From the NCBI RefSeq assembly GCF_002954405.1, contig NZ_MQWC01000004.1, positions 2,035,909 through 2,099,908 on the forward strand: 64,000 bases of DNA. Reading direction: 5' to 3'. The DNA comes from Salinibacter sp. 10B (GTDB lineage: Bacteria > Bacteroidota > Rhodothermia > Rhodothermales > Salinibacteraceae). A program made the position numbers and the translations under genes. How positions within the stretch are numbered: the first letter of the stretch is position 1; each line of letters starts with the position of its first letter. The notes beneath the pieces are model-generated. The model ran no database searches and was not told the origin of the DNA. It saw only the letters and a list, made by a program, of their open reading frames with translations. Below are positions 1 to 7,676 of this stretch, piece by piece.

Positions 1-111
1 GGGATGCGGGAACGCCTCGGAATCCTGTAGGATGCAGCGACGTAAATGTATTCCTACTCAGAAGGAGCGCTCTATCCTTCCGTGTTCTGTCTTCACGCAT
101 CCCGGATTCTC

Positions 112-513
112 ATGCCCGACGAAAGTAGTGCTTATCCCGAGCCCAGCGACTTCGAGGTCATGCGGCCCACCTATCACGAAAACGACGATGGATTCGTGAC
201 GGCCCGCATTTCGATTTCGCCGTTCAGTGTGGAAGGCGAAAGCTCAACGAAGGCCGGTGCACGACGCGCAGCACTCTACGAGGCCCGGAAAACGTATGCC
301 TCTTACCACCCAAACTACGATGAGGAAAATCCTTTTCCGGAGCACTTCATCGATCGGCAGGGCACGGAGTGGGAGCTTCTTCCTCCGTTCGAGCGCAGCA
401 CGTACGGCGACTACCGGTTCACCGACGACCTCGGCGAAGAGGACTACGTTGACATCGAAACGATGCTGATGTGGGACGTACGTCCGGACGAGATTATCGA
501 AGACGACGCGTAA
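112..513 (+). CDS. Small acidic hypothetical protein (133 aa)
   Basis: I do not recognise this protein. It is very acidic, with many Asp and Glu residues at the C-terminus (ending IIEDDA), no signal peptide, no membrane segment and no cysteines after the chosen start. A longer reading from ATG 46 adds 22 residues that are hydrophobic and contain a Cys, unlike the acidic body, so the ATG at 112 (MPDESSAYPEP) is preferred; the choice is not certain. The middle contains a stretch (STKAGARRAALYEARKTY) that could form a helix. The codon use and acidity match the neighbouring core genes, so it is probably an expressed cytoplasmic protein of a halophile. It stands alone, 0.5 kb before the reductase gene. 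Confidence 0.6.
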   Translation: MPDESSAYPEPSDFEVMRPTYHENDDGFVTARISISPFSVEGESSTKAGARRAALYEARKTYASYHPNYDEENPFPEHFIDRQGTEWELLPPFERSTYGDYRFTDDLGEEDYVDIETMLMWDVRPDEIIEDDA

Positions 514-1025
514 CGAATCGGCCCTGCTCAATCGGGGCAATCGGTCCAGCGAATGCTGAGCACACGGAGGAGCGAAGAGTCCTGTGTGGATCCTCCCTGG
601 ACGATATATCCGTTATTGTTCCACCCTTCACGGGAGCGTGACGATCCAGAAACAGCGGTGATTTTGCGCCGCGTGTGGACAGAATGTGGAAAGAAGCGCT
701 TGATACTCCCTTGGTGTCGCTGTATTTAGTTGATCAGCGTTCCGGTGCTGTCCGGGTCGGCAAAAGTGTACCCTCGCGTTCACTGGCGTCCATCTCCGTT
801 TTTGGTGTCCCCCGTCGTTTGAGAAACGGATCTCAATGAGTGGGACGTGTCTCTCCACGAGACGGCTCCGTTGGACACGGTCGCATCGATTCCGGTATCG
901 GCACGCTTCTGAACGGCTCTCAGATTCCATCAAATTCCCGGATTTGCGCTCCGGGTCCTTCGCGGTACGTAGGGCGCCCGAAGATACTTGCAGTCTCTCG
1001 GTCACACAACACGAACCTCGGCAAT
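514..1025. other. Intergenic region before the ribonucleotide reductase
   Basis: No convincing gene. An open frame from GTG 840 continues into the reductase, but its first 62 codons encode a Gly/Arg/Ser-rich low-complexity stretch that looks like untranslated leader. I looked for a B12-box (cobalamin riboswitch) because the downstream enzyme uses adenosylcobalamin and did not find one. A weak AT-rich partial palindrome at 599-614 resembles an NrdR box only poorly. Confidence 0.4.
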
Positions 1026-3755
1026 ATGTCCCAATCCCCTCCCTCCTCGGCGAACGCCTCTTCCGAATCCGCTCCCCCCGAGACCGCACCGCCGGCCTCT
1101 AATGGACGGGGCGACGGCGCTGTCCGTATGGCCCCCGCCGCCGACGTGCCCGATGGACAGTTTCAGCTCGACCAGAGCGACCGCATCGACGACGATCGCA
1201 CGAACGCGGACATCTTTGAAACGGCCATCTCGGAGGAGGTCTACGAGCAAAATTATCAGTACGGCACCGACACGCACGTGCCGGATACGTGGTATCGGAA
1301 TGCCCGCTACCTCGCCTCCGTCGAGAAAGATGAGGCCCGCTGGACGAAACGCTTCTACCAGCTGCTCAGCGGGGACGGTCTGTCGACCGGCCCTTTTCCC
1401 TTCACCCCTGGCGGTCGCATCTTCGCCAACGCCGGCACCTCGCTCGGCAAAGCAACGCTGATCAACTGCTTCGTCTCTGGCTTTCAGGGGTACGACCAGG
1501 ACTCGATGGACGAGATCCAGGCGGAGCTGACCCGGCAGGCCAAGATCCTGGCGAGTGAGGGCGGATACGGCTTCTGTGCACACGTCATGCGCCCCCGCGG
1601 CTCTCGCATCGGTGGCGTCGGATCGATGACGCCGGGGGCGGTACAGATGCTGGACGTGTGGAACGAGCAGGCCGCGACCATCGTCGCCGGCTCCGGCATG
1701 CAGTCCGACCGTGACGACGTGAAGGACAAAATCCGGAAGGGCGCTCAGATGGTCACGATGGGCGTGTGGCACCCGGACATCGTCGAGTTTATCAAGGCGA
1801 AGCAGGAGCCGGGACGCCTGCACAAATTCAACATGTCGGTGCTCGTCAACGACGAGTTCATGGAGGCGGTGAAGAACGATGACACGTGGGCCCTCCGCTT
1901 TCCCGACTTTGAGAACGAGAAGGAGTTCTACAAAGAGCATTGGAACGGCAACCTGCAGGAGTACAAGGCCAAGGGAGGAACCGTAAACGTGTGGCGCGAT
2001 CCCGCTACCGGCGAGAAGGCGATCTATGACGCGCGGGAAATCTGGGATCTGATCATGGATTCCACCTACAACAGAAACGAGCCCGGCGTCATCTTCGTCG
2101 ACACCATCAACCGGGAAAACAACCTCCAGTACGCCGAGCACATCAATGCCACGAACCCGTGTGGCGAGCAGGTGCTGCCGGTCGGCGGCGTATGCCTGCT
2201 GGGCAACTTCAACCTGACGCAGTTTGTCGATCAGGACGCGGGGGAAATCGACTACGACCTGCTCGATGAGCTTATCCCGCGGGCGGTTCGCTTCCTCGAC
2301 AATGTGAACGACCTCTCGTACGTCCCCCTAGAGGAGCAACGCCGCAACCTGCAAGAGAAGCGCCGCATCGGCCTCGGCCACTTCGGCGACGGCTCGGCAC
2401 TCATGATGATGAAGAAGCGCTACGGGTCGGAGGACGGCGTGAAGGTCATGCGCGAGTTTCAGCAGCACCTGGCCAACAAGGCCTACCAGGCCAGTGCGCG
2501 ATTGGCGGAAGAGAAGGGCGCGTTCCCGCTCTTCGACAAGGACGAGTACCTGTCCAGCCCGTTCGTGCAGCGCCTCTCCGACGAAACGCGCGAGATGATT
2601 GGCGACCTCGGCCTGCGCAACTCGCACCTCCTCTCAATCCAGCCAACGGGCAACACCTCGACCCTGGCCAACGCGCCGTCGAGTGGCATCGAGCCGGTGT
2701 TCATGCACAGCTACATCCGCACCGCCGAGCAGCCCGCCCTGCCCGACGAGCTGACCGCTCCGGAGATGTCCCCACGGGCCTACTCGGCCGGCGATACCGT
2801 GGACGCCGATGGCACCACCTGGAGCGCCGAGGAGCACGGCGACGAGGTGGTGCTCCGCTGTGCCGACGACGGCTACACGCAGTGGCAGATCCACCCGACG
2901 CGCGGCATCTGTAAAGATGAGAAGGTAGAGGATTACGCCGTGCGCCACATGAAGGATCGGGGCGAATGGGACCCCGAAGCCGACTGGGCCGTCACGACCC
3001 GCGACCTCGACGTCGACGATCATCTGCGCCAGATGGAGGCCCTCGCGCCCTTCATCGACTCCTCGATGTCCAAAACGGTAAATGTGCCGCAGGACTACCC
3101 CTTCGAGGAGTTTAAAAGCCTCTATCAGAAGGCCTGGGAGACCGGCTCCATCAAGGGCGTGACCACCTACCGCGCCGGTACCATGAGCGCCGTTCTCTCC
3201 GGCGACGACGAGGACGAAAACAACACCGTGCCGCGCACGGAGGCCCCAGACCGGCCGGACGAACTGCCGTGTGCCATCCATCGCGTCCGCTACCGCGGCG
3301 ATCACTGGACGATTCTCGTGGGCTTCCTCGAAGAGGACCCCTACGAGGTCTTTGCATTCACGGCCGACGGCGAAGCCCCGCTCTTCGGTGAGCCGCAGGA
3401 TCGGATCGACGAGGGCGTCATCCGGAAAAATGAAAGCCGGCACTACTCGCTCCTTACCCCCGAGGGCGACGTCGTGATCGACGACATCACGAGCAACATG
3501 CCCTCCGATGAGGTCCGCGTCGAAACCCGACTGGTCTCGACGGCCCTCCGCCACGGCTCGAAGGTGGACTTCCTCGTCGAGCAGTTGAAGAAGGCCGAAG
3601 GCTCGATTGCGTCCTTCGGACGCGCGATGGCGAAGGCCCTCACGGCCCACGCCGACGACCACGAGGTCACTTGTGACAAGTGCGGATCCTCCAACGTACG
3701 CCACGTTGAGGGCTGCATGCAGTGCGCCGACTGCGGCCACTCACGGTGCAGCTAG
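1026..3755 (+). CDS. nrdJ: Adenosylcobalamin-dependent (class II) ribonucleoside-diphosphate reductase
   Basis: Makes deoxyribonucleotides from ribonucleotides using adenosylcobalamin as radical source. Seen in the 909-residue protein: the substrate-site cysteine context TLINCFVSG (Cys148), the active-site NPCGE motif (residues 377-381) followed by GGVCLLGNFNLT, the GLGHFGDG segment, the QPTGNTSTLANAPSSGIEP loop, and near residue 700 the SSMSKTVNVP segment typical of NrdJ. After these comes a TSCPD-like region (ELPCAIHRVRYRGDHW) and a C-terminal zinc-ribbon-like tail with CxxC pairs (CDKC, CMQCADC) ending HSRCS, which in this family supplies the cysteines that re-reduce the active site. The start at ATG 1026 (MSQSPPSS) is chosen over GTG 840 because the upstream codons look non-coding. 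No small subunit gene is nearby, as expected for class II. Thioredoxin and its reductase (38 kb) are plausible electron donors. Confidence 0.93.
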   Translation: MSQSPPSSANASSESAPPETAPPASNGRGDGAVRMAPAADVPDGQFQLDQSDRIDDDRTNADIFETAISEEVYEQNYQYGTDTHVPDTWYRNARYLASVEKDEARWTKRFYQLLSGDGLSTGPFPFTPGGRIFANAGTSLGKATLINCFVSGFQGYDQDSMDEIQAELTRQAKILASEGGYGFCAHVMRPRGSRIGGVGSMTPGAVQMLDVWNEQAATIVAGSGMQSDRDDVKDKIRKGAQMVTMGVWHPDIVEFIKAKQEPGRLHKFNMSVLVNDEFMEAVKNDDTWALRFPDFENEKEFYKEHWNGNLQEYKAKGGTVNVWRDPATGEKAIYDAREIWDLIMDSTYNRNEPGVIFVDTINRENNLQYAEHINATNPCGEQVLPVGGVCLLGNFNLTQFVDQDAGEIDYDLLDELIPRAVRFLDNVNDLSYVPLEEQRRNLQEKRRIGLGHFGDGSALMMMKKRYGSEDGVKVMREFQQHLANKAYQASARLAEEKGAFPLFDKDEYLSSPFVQRLSDETREMIGDLGLRNSHLLSIQPTGNTSTLANAPSSGIEPVFMHSYIRTAEQPALPDELTAPEMSPRAYSAGDTVDADGTTWSAEEHGDEVVLRCADDGYTQWQIHPTRGICKDEKVEDYAVRHMKDRGEWDPEADWAVTTRDLDVDDHLRQMEALAPFIDSSMSKTVNVPQDYPFEEFKSLYQKAWETGSIKGVTTYRAGTMSAVLSGDDEDENNTVPRTEAPDRPDELPCAIHRVRYRGDHWTILVGFLEEDPYEVFAFTADGEAPLFGEPQDRIDEGVIRKNESRHYSLLTPEGDVVIDDITSNMPSDEVRVETRLVSTALRHGSKVDFLVEQLKKAEGSIASFGRAMAKALTAHADDHEVTCDKCGSSNVRHVEGCMQCADCGHSRCS

Positions 3756-3868
3756 ACATCTGAAGGTGTGCTGAGAACGAGGCGATCGCTCCCGAACCCG
3801 GGACCTGCCTTGGCACATCGTCGCGGACGGCAGCCTGCACTTGGCTTCTTCCCTGACAATCTCAGTCC

Positions 3869-3918
3869 CTTCGTTCGGGGCGCACTCTAAAAGCACTTCT
3901 TCTCTTCGTTCGGGGCGC
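3869..3918. repeat. 15-bp perfect direct repeat, period 35 bp
   Basis: CTTCGTTCGGGGCGC occurs at 3869-3883 and again at 3904-3918, between the convergent reductase and paralog genes. The second copy overlaps the left arm of the hairpin at 3914-3938. Function unknown; it could be a duplication or a protein-binding site. Confidence 0.7.
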
Positions 3919-3938
3919 CGCTGGGACACAGCGGTGCC
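3914..3938. terminator. Hairpin between convergent genes
   Basis: GGCGCCGCTG and CAGCGGTGCC form a 10-bp stem (9 of 10 Watson-Crick) with a 5-nt loop, 160 bp after the reductase stop. It is followed only by GTTTTG rather than a full T-run, so termination is possible but not proven. Confidence 0.4.
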
Positions 3939-4015
3939 TCGAACGTTTTGAGGGCCGTTTCTCATTTCTCTCTGCCGTGTCGCCTGCCAGAGTCCTGAAC
4001 TCGTCGATACAGGGT

Positions 4016-4459
4016 CTACGCGACAGACGCCGATCGCTCCGACGCCGCTGACGGACGCCGGAGGGAAGTTCGGAGGTATTCGCCCCCCAGCTGTCGTTCC
4101 AGTGCGTCGAGAAGGAAGGTAGCCATCTCCTGTGTAAGCCGCGGCGCGTGAGAACTGGGAAGAGATGAGGACTCCGAGAGACAATAGGAAAACCCCTGCG
4201 AGGGACCGCCCTCAATTGTCCCCTGAATGTCGTACATGTTGCCGCCAAAGTGGCGAACGGCAAATGCTGCGTCCAGCACCAGCCGGCCGGCCTGTTCGAT
4301 CTGAAGCCGCACGTCCGGAAACGATGAGTCCGCTCCCTCTACTGTGCATCGCAGCGAAATAGGGCGTCCGTACCGCTGCGTACAGAGGCGGCTAAAGACC
4401 GCGCGAAGGTTGTCGGCAAGCCCCTCAACAATCTGAACAACTGGAACGAGCTGAGACAT
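4016..4459 (-). CDS. Unknown protein, paralog A of a tandem pair (147 aa)
   Basis: I do not recognise the family. It clearly aligns with the next gene upstream on the same strand (4814-5221). Shared positions include RYGxPxSLR, an ExADxS stretch, HxGGNxYDI, EGGP/EEGP followed by an aromatic-Tyr pair, SS before an xAPxL segment, and a C-terminal LLDALERQLG / ILDEVEQRLG helix ending in LRTS / LRTQ. No signal peptide or membrane segment is visible, so it is probably cytoplasmic. The start MSQLVPVVQ (ATG at 4459) is chosen because the homology begins soon after it; an upstream ATG at 4561 would add 34 non-conserved residues. The C-terminal tail (RRPSAASERSASVA) is absent from the partner. The pair is about 35-40 percent identical by eye. 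Confidence 0.65.
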   Translation of the reverse strand: MSQLVPVVQIVEGLADNLRAVFSRLCTQRYGRPISLRCTVEGADSSFPDVRLQIEQAGRLVLDAAFAVRHFGGNMYDIQGTIEGGPSQGFSYCLSESSSLPSSHAPRLTQEMATFLLDALERQLGGEYLRTSLRRPSAASERSASVA

Positions 4460-4813
4460 GGAGGTCTGAGCAAAAGTGAAAGCCTGTACTTTGACTGCTT
4501 CACTACGTCGTACGCCCCCCGTCAATCTCCGGTCGTTCGGACTGGTGCATTGTACCCTCATTCAAGGGCGCCACTTCCCCGTCTCCATGCAACGAACAGA
4601 GTACCGAGGAAGGTAAAGTCGGCGCACTACTGATATGCGCCGCCGCCTTCTTCATCTGTGTCGTTGGGGTGGAAGTACGCTGCCCTCCCTGCCAAAACCG
4701 GCCCTTCGGACCCACCGTTGGCACTCAGGGGAATCTCATAGGCTGTACGAAGACGTGAGATCGCCCTGAACATACTGTCGCAGGCAGTGATTTTTACGGA
4801 TACGGCAGGCCGT
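4460..4813. other. Gap between the two paralogs
   Basis: No gene seen. A hairpin at 4621-4641 (GGCGCA / TGCGCC, 9-nt loop) lies downstream of the second paralog on the minus strand and could end its transcript, although the following T-tract is weak. If so, the two paralogs are transcribed separately. Confidence 0.4.
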
Positions 4814-5221
4814 CTACGCCACCACCTGGGTACGGAGGACCTGTTTGCCGAGCCGCTGCTCTACCTCATCGAGGATCCGTTCGGCGATCTTCTTTCCCAG
4901 GTAGGGCGCAATAGAAAGAGACGAACCCGATGTGTCCGGTTCGCTGTAGGTGAAGCGCCGTACCGGTCCCTCTTCCACTTGCATACCAATGTCGTATACA
5001 TTTCCCCCCACGTGACTAATCGTCACATGGATCTGAAGGGAAATTGCGTCTGTCCCCTCTAGGCGAAAAGAGACACAATTCGACGTGTCGGCATCCTCAA
5101 TACGTCGAAGGCTGAGGGGCGCCCCGTACCGTTCTGGACACACCTCATTGAACGCCTGCTTTAAGCTCTTGGTGAGAACATCTGTAATTTGACGGAAGGA
5201 GTCAGGAGAATCGGCTTGCAT
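4814..5221 (-). CDS. Unknown protein, paralog B of a tandem pair (135 aa)
   Basis: Second member of the unrecognised pair. From its start MQADSPDSFRQ it shows an N-terminal helix (ITDVLTKSLKQAFNEVC), then RYGAPLSLRRIEDADTS, a beta-rich core with HVGGNVYDIGMQVEEGP, and a C-terminal helix KKIAERILDEVEQRLG. The same order is found in 4016-4459. The layout of a helix, a beta-sheet core and a helix, at about 135 residues, would suit a small binding or chaperone-like fold, but that is a guess. The start at 5221 is preferred to the ATG at 5272, since the 17 extra residues are basic and unlike the partner. An AT-rich stretch 50-70 bp upstream (5270-5295) is a likely promoter region. Confidence 0.65.
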   Translation of the reverse strand: MQADSPDSFRQITDVLTKSLKQAFNEVCPERYGAPLSLRRIEDADTSNCVSFRLEGTDAISLQIHVTISHVGGNVYDIGMQVEEGPVRRFTYSEPDTSGSSLSIAPYLGKKIAERILDEVEQRLGKQVLRTQVVA

Positions 5222-5848
5222 GGCAACAGCACCTCGGAAAGTGTTATAGGGACTTCGGCACGCACGCGGCATTGTTTGTAAAATTTAACAATACCACGGC
5301 AAAACCTCGAATTCCTCCGGTTGCAATAGCAGTATTTTTCGAGGAGACGAGACACGAATGCCATCTCCGAAGGATCGATGTGCATCTGAAAGCCTCAGCC
5401 AAAACGGACGTCCGTCACGAGACGCGCCTCGTGCCCCTCGTTCCGAAACGCTTCCAGCAAATGCATAACCATCCTCGGCATCTGGTATGAGCTTCCTCAT
5501 CGGCGTCCTCGGGAGAAAACTGACACCAGATCTCTCAGTCACCTACATCCAACGACCGGTCTCATACGGGTACCCTGCAGTTTTCATTGTAACCCTCAGA
5601 AAGTAAACGAGCCGACAAGAGCGGTCTCACCTCCTTGTAGGAAAATGGATTAATGATTGGTAGGGGACATCGTACTCGGCTCGTTGGAAATGACCCGGTA
5701 CGATTGGATTCGCATCCCGACAGAGGGTTGCGCACTTTTGTTGTGTTGCTCATCTTCCTGGCTCAGAGCAGCGGTGCAATTTCCGAAATGTCTCCCTGCC
5801 TCAAAAGATGTCCTCGTTCCCGTATCCTATGCTAGCCCCCTCATATCT
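5222..5848. other. Divergent intergenic region before the sulfatase
   Basis: About 630 bp between the minus-strand paralog and the plus-strand sulfatase. Apart from the AT-rich island at 5270-5295 I see no gene, RNA or clear hairpin. A minus-strand open frame at 5285-5542 is basic and low in acidic residues, unlike real proteins here. Confidence 0.4.
5270..5295 (-). promoter_or_regulatory. AT-rich promoter-like element upstream of paralog B
   Basis: Reading the minus strand there is TAAATTTT, one base from the Bacteroidetes -7 consensus TAnnTTTG, within an AT-rich island in otherwise GC-rich DNA. The island is flanked by a 6-bp inverted repeat (ATTGTT / AACAAT). No matching -33 TTTG at the usual distance was found, so the call is tentative. 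Confidence 0.3.
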
Positions 5849-7660
5849 ATGATCCGATTCTCCTCCTTTAGTCTAGCCGGGGTCGTCCTTGCTCTTCTGG
5901 TATTCGGGACCGGCTGCAATACCACCGATTCCGGCCCCTCGTCCTCCCACCCCAACGTTCTTGTCCTACTCGCCGACGATCAGGGATGGGGCGACCTCGG
6001 CCTCACGGGCAACACCACCGTTCGAACGCCTCACCTCGACGCACTCGCCCAGCAGGGCGCAGTCTTTGAGCACTTTTATGTACAACCGGTTTGCTCCCCC
6101 ACCCGCGCCGAACTGCTTACGGGTCGGTATCATCCACGAGGCGGCGTCTACGGCACCTCGGCAGGGGCGGAGCGACTGGACCTCAACGAGCATACGATGG
6201 CGGAGGCGTTTCAGCGGGCCGGATATGCAACCGGAATCTTTGGCAAGTGGCACAACGGCTCGCAGTATCCCTACCACCCAAACGGCCGGGGCTTCGATAC
6301 CTTCTACGGTTTTGCTTCGGGCCACTGGGGACACTACTTCGATTGGACGCTGGAACAGAATGCGGACCTCGTGACGGGAGACGGCTACCTCCCCGATGAT
6401 CTCACGGACCACGCCCTCTCCTTCATCGAGGCGCATCGGGACAAGCCGTTCTTTGTCTATTTGCCCTACAACACGCCGCACTCGCCCATGCAGGTGCCGG
6501 ACCGATTTTTCGACCGGTATGCGGATGCCGCTCTTCAAGACGAGCACCGCTACGCCGAGCGCGAGAACAAGACCAAGACCCGGGCCGCCCTCGCGATGGC
6601 AGAAAACCTAGACTGGAACGTCGGACGGCTCCTCGACCGGCTCGACGCGCTCAACCTTACTCGCGAAACGATCGTCCTATACTTCAGCGACAACGGACCC
6701 AACGGGTGGCGGTGGAATGCCAACATGCGAGGTCGAAAGGGCTCGACCGATGAGGGCGGTGTACGCGTGCCGATGATTGTCCGCTGGCCGGGAGAGATTG
6801 CTGCGGGAACCAACATCGAGACCATTGCAGGGGCCATTGACCTCTTTCCCACCCTCACGGATCTGGCCGATATCCCAACTGGCACCGACACGACATTTGA
6901 CGGCCGAAGCCTGAAGCCCCTTCTCCTCAACCAGAATTCCGACGGATGGCCCGACCGGCGTCTTTTTGCCCACTGGCGGGGCGACGTGAGCGTCCGTACC
7001 CCGCAGTTTCGGCTCGACCATGAAGGCCGGCTCTACGACCTCTCCGCGGACCAACGACAACGGACGAACGTGGCCGACGAGCATCCGGCCGTGGCTGCTG
7101 AGCTCCGTGCGGCAGTGGCGAACTGGAAAGAACGACTGCTTCCCGAACTGGACCAAAAAGACCGTCCGTTTCCGATCGGCTACCCTGAATTTCCGACCAC
7201 CCGTCTCCCTGCCCGCGACGGGACGGGCCACGGCACGATTGAGCGGAGCAACCGCTTCCCCAACAGCTCGTTCTTCCGACACTGGACGCGCCCCTCCGAC
7301 TCCATTACGTGGGACGTACGGGTCAATACGCCGGGCCAGTACCGAGCGACGGTCTACTATACGCTCGCGGAGGAAAATAAGGGAGCAGAGCTCGAGCTCC
7401 GGTTCCAGGAGGAGTCGGTTCGAACGAGGGTGACGACCGTCCACAACCCACCGCTCGTTGGACAGGCACGAGACCGCATTCCGCGACAGGAGTCGTACGT
7501 GAAGACCTTTCGCCCCCTGAATCTCGGCACCATTCGTCTCGACACTGGACGGGGTCCCCTGGTCTTGCAGGCCCCCGAAATCCCCGGGCGTGAGGCCATT
7601 GACCTACGCTGGATGGAGCTGACCCTACTCGAGGAGGATACCGAAGCCCCCGACTCGTAG
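5849..7660 (+). CDS. Sulfatase lipoprotein (formylglycine-dependent, 603 aa)
   Basis: Hydrolyses sulfate esters, probably of carbohydrates, from the cell surface or periplasm. It begins with a lipoprotein signal (hydrophobic run then FGTGC, Cys23). The sulfatase domain follows: NVLVLLADDQGWGD with the metal-binding Asp pair (43-44), the modification motif CSPTR (Cys82-Arg86), where Cys must be converted to formylglycine, then GKWHNG, and the later FSDNGPNGWRW region. The last about 130 residues are a beta-rich extension (ITWDVRVNTPGQYRATVYYT) resembling the carbohydrate-binding tails of other bacterial sulfatases. Start ATG 5849 is chosen because the signal peptide begins there; the frame is open further upstream. 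No dedicated maturase is adjacent; the FGE-like domain at 24.5-25.1 kb lacks cysteines and is unlikely to serve. Confidence 0.88.
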   Translation: MIRFSSFSLAGVVLALLVFGTGCNTTDSGPSSSHPNVLVLLADDQGWGDLGLTGNTTVRTPHLDALAQQGAVFEHFYVQPVCSPTRAELLTGRYHPRGGVYGTSAGAERLDLNEHTMAEAFQRAGYATGIFGKWHNGSQYPYHPNGRGFDTFYGFASGHWGHYFDWTLEQNADLVTGDGYLPDDLTDHALSFIEAHRDKPFFVYLPYNTPHSPMQVPDRFFDRYADAALQDEHRYAERENKTKTRAALAMAENLDWNVGRLLDRLDALNLTRETIVLYFSDNGPNGWRWNANMRGRKGSTDEGGVRVPMIVRWPGEIAAGTNIETIAGAIDLFPTLTDLADIPTGTDTTFDGRSLKPLLLNQNSDGWPDRRLFAHWRGDVSVRTPQFRLDHEGRLYDLSADQRQRTNVADEHPAVAAELRAAVANWKERLLPELDQKDRPFPIGYPEFPTTRLPARDGTGHGTIERSNRFPNSSFFRHWTRPSDSITWDVRVNTPGQYRATVYYTLAEENKGAELELRFQEESVRTRVTTVHNPPLVGQARDRIPRQESYVKTFRPLNLGTIRLDTGRGPLVLQAPEIPGREAIDLRWMELTLLEEDTEAPDS

Positions 7661-7676
7661 CGGTCGACCGGCTCCC

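Noticed and set aside
599-614. Possible NrdR box before the reductase
   Set aside because: Only about 9 of 16 positions match the palindromic consensus and there is no second box at the usual spacing.
840-1025. N-terminal extension of the ribonucleotide reductase from GTG 840
   Set aside because: The 62 extra residues are low complexity and unlike the acidic body; ATG 1026 gives a normal start.
5285-5542. 85-codon minus-strand frame upstream of paralog B
   Set aside because: Basic composition unlike local proteins, no motif, and it covers the likely promoter of paralog B.
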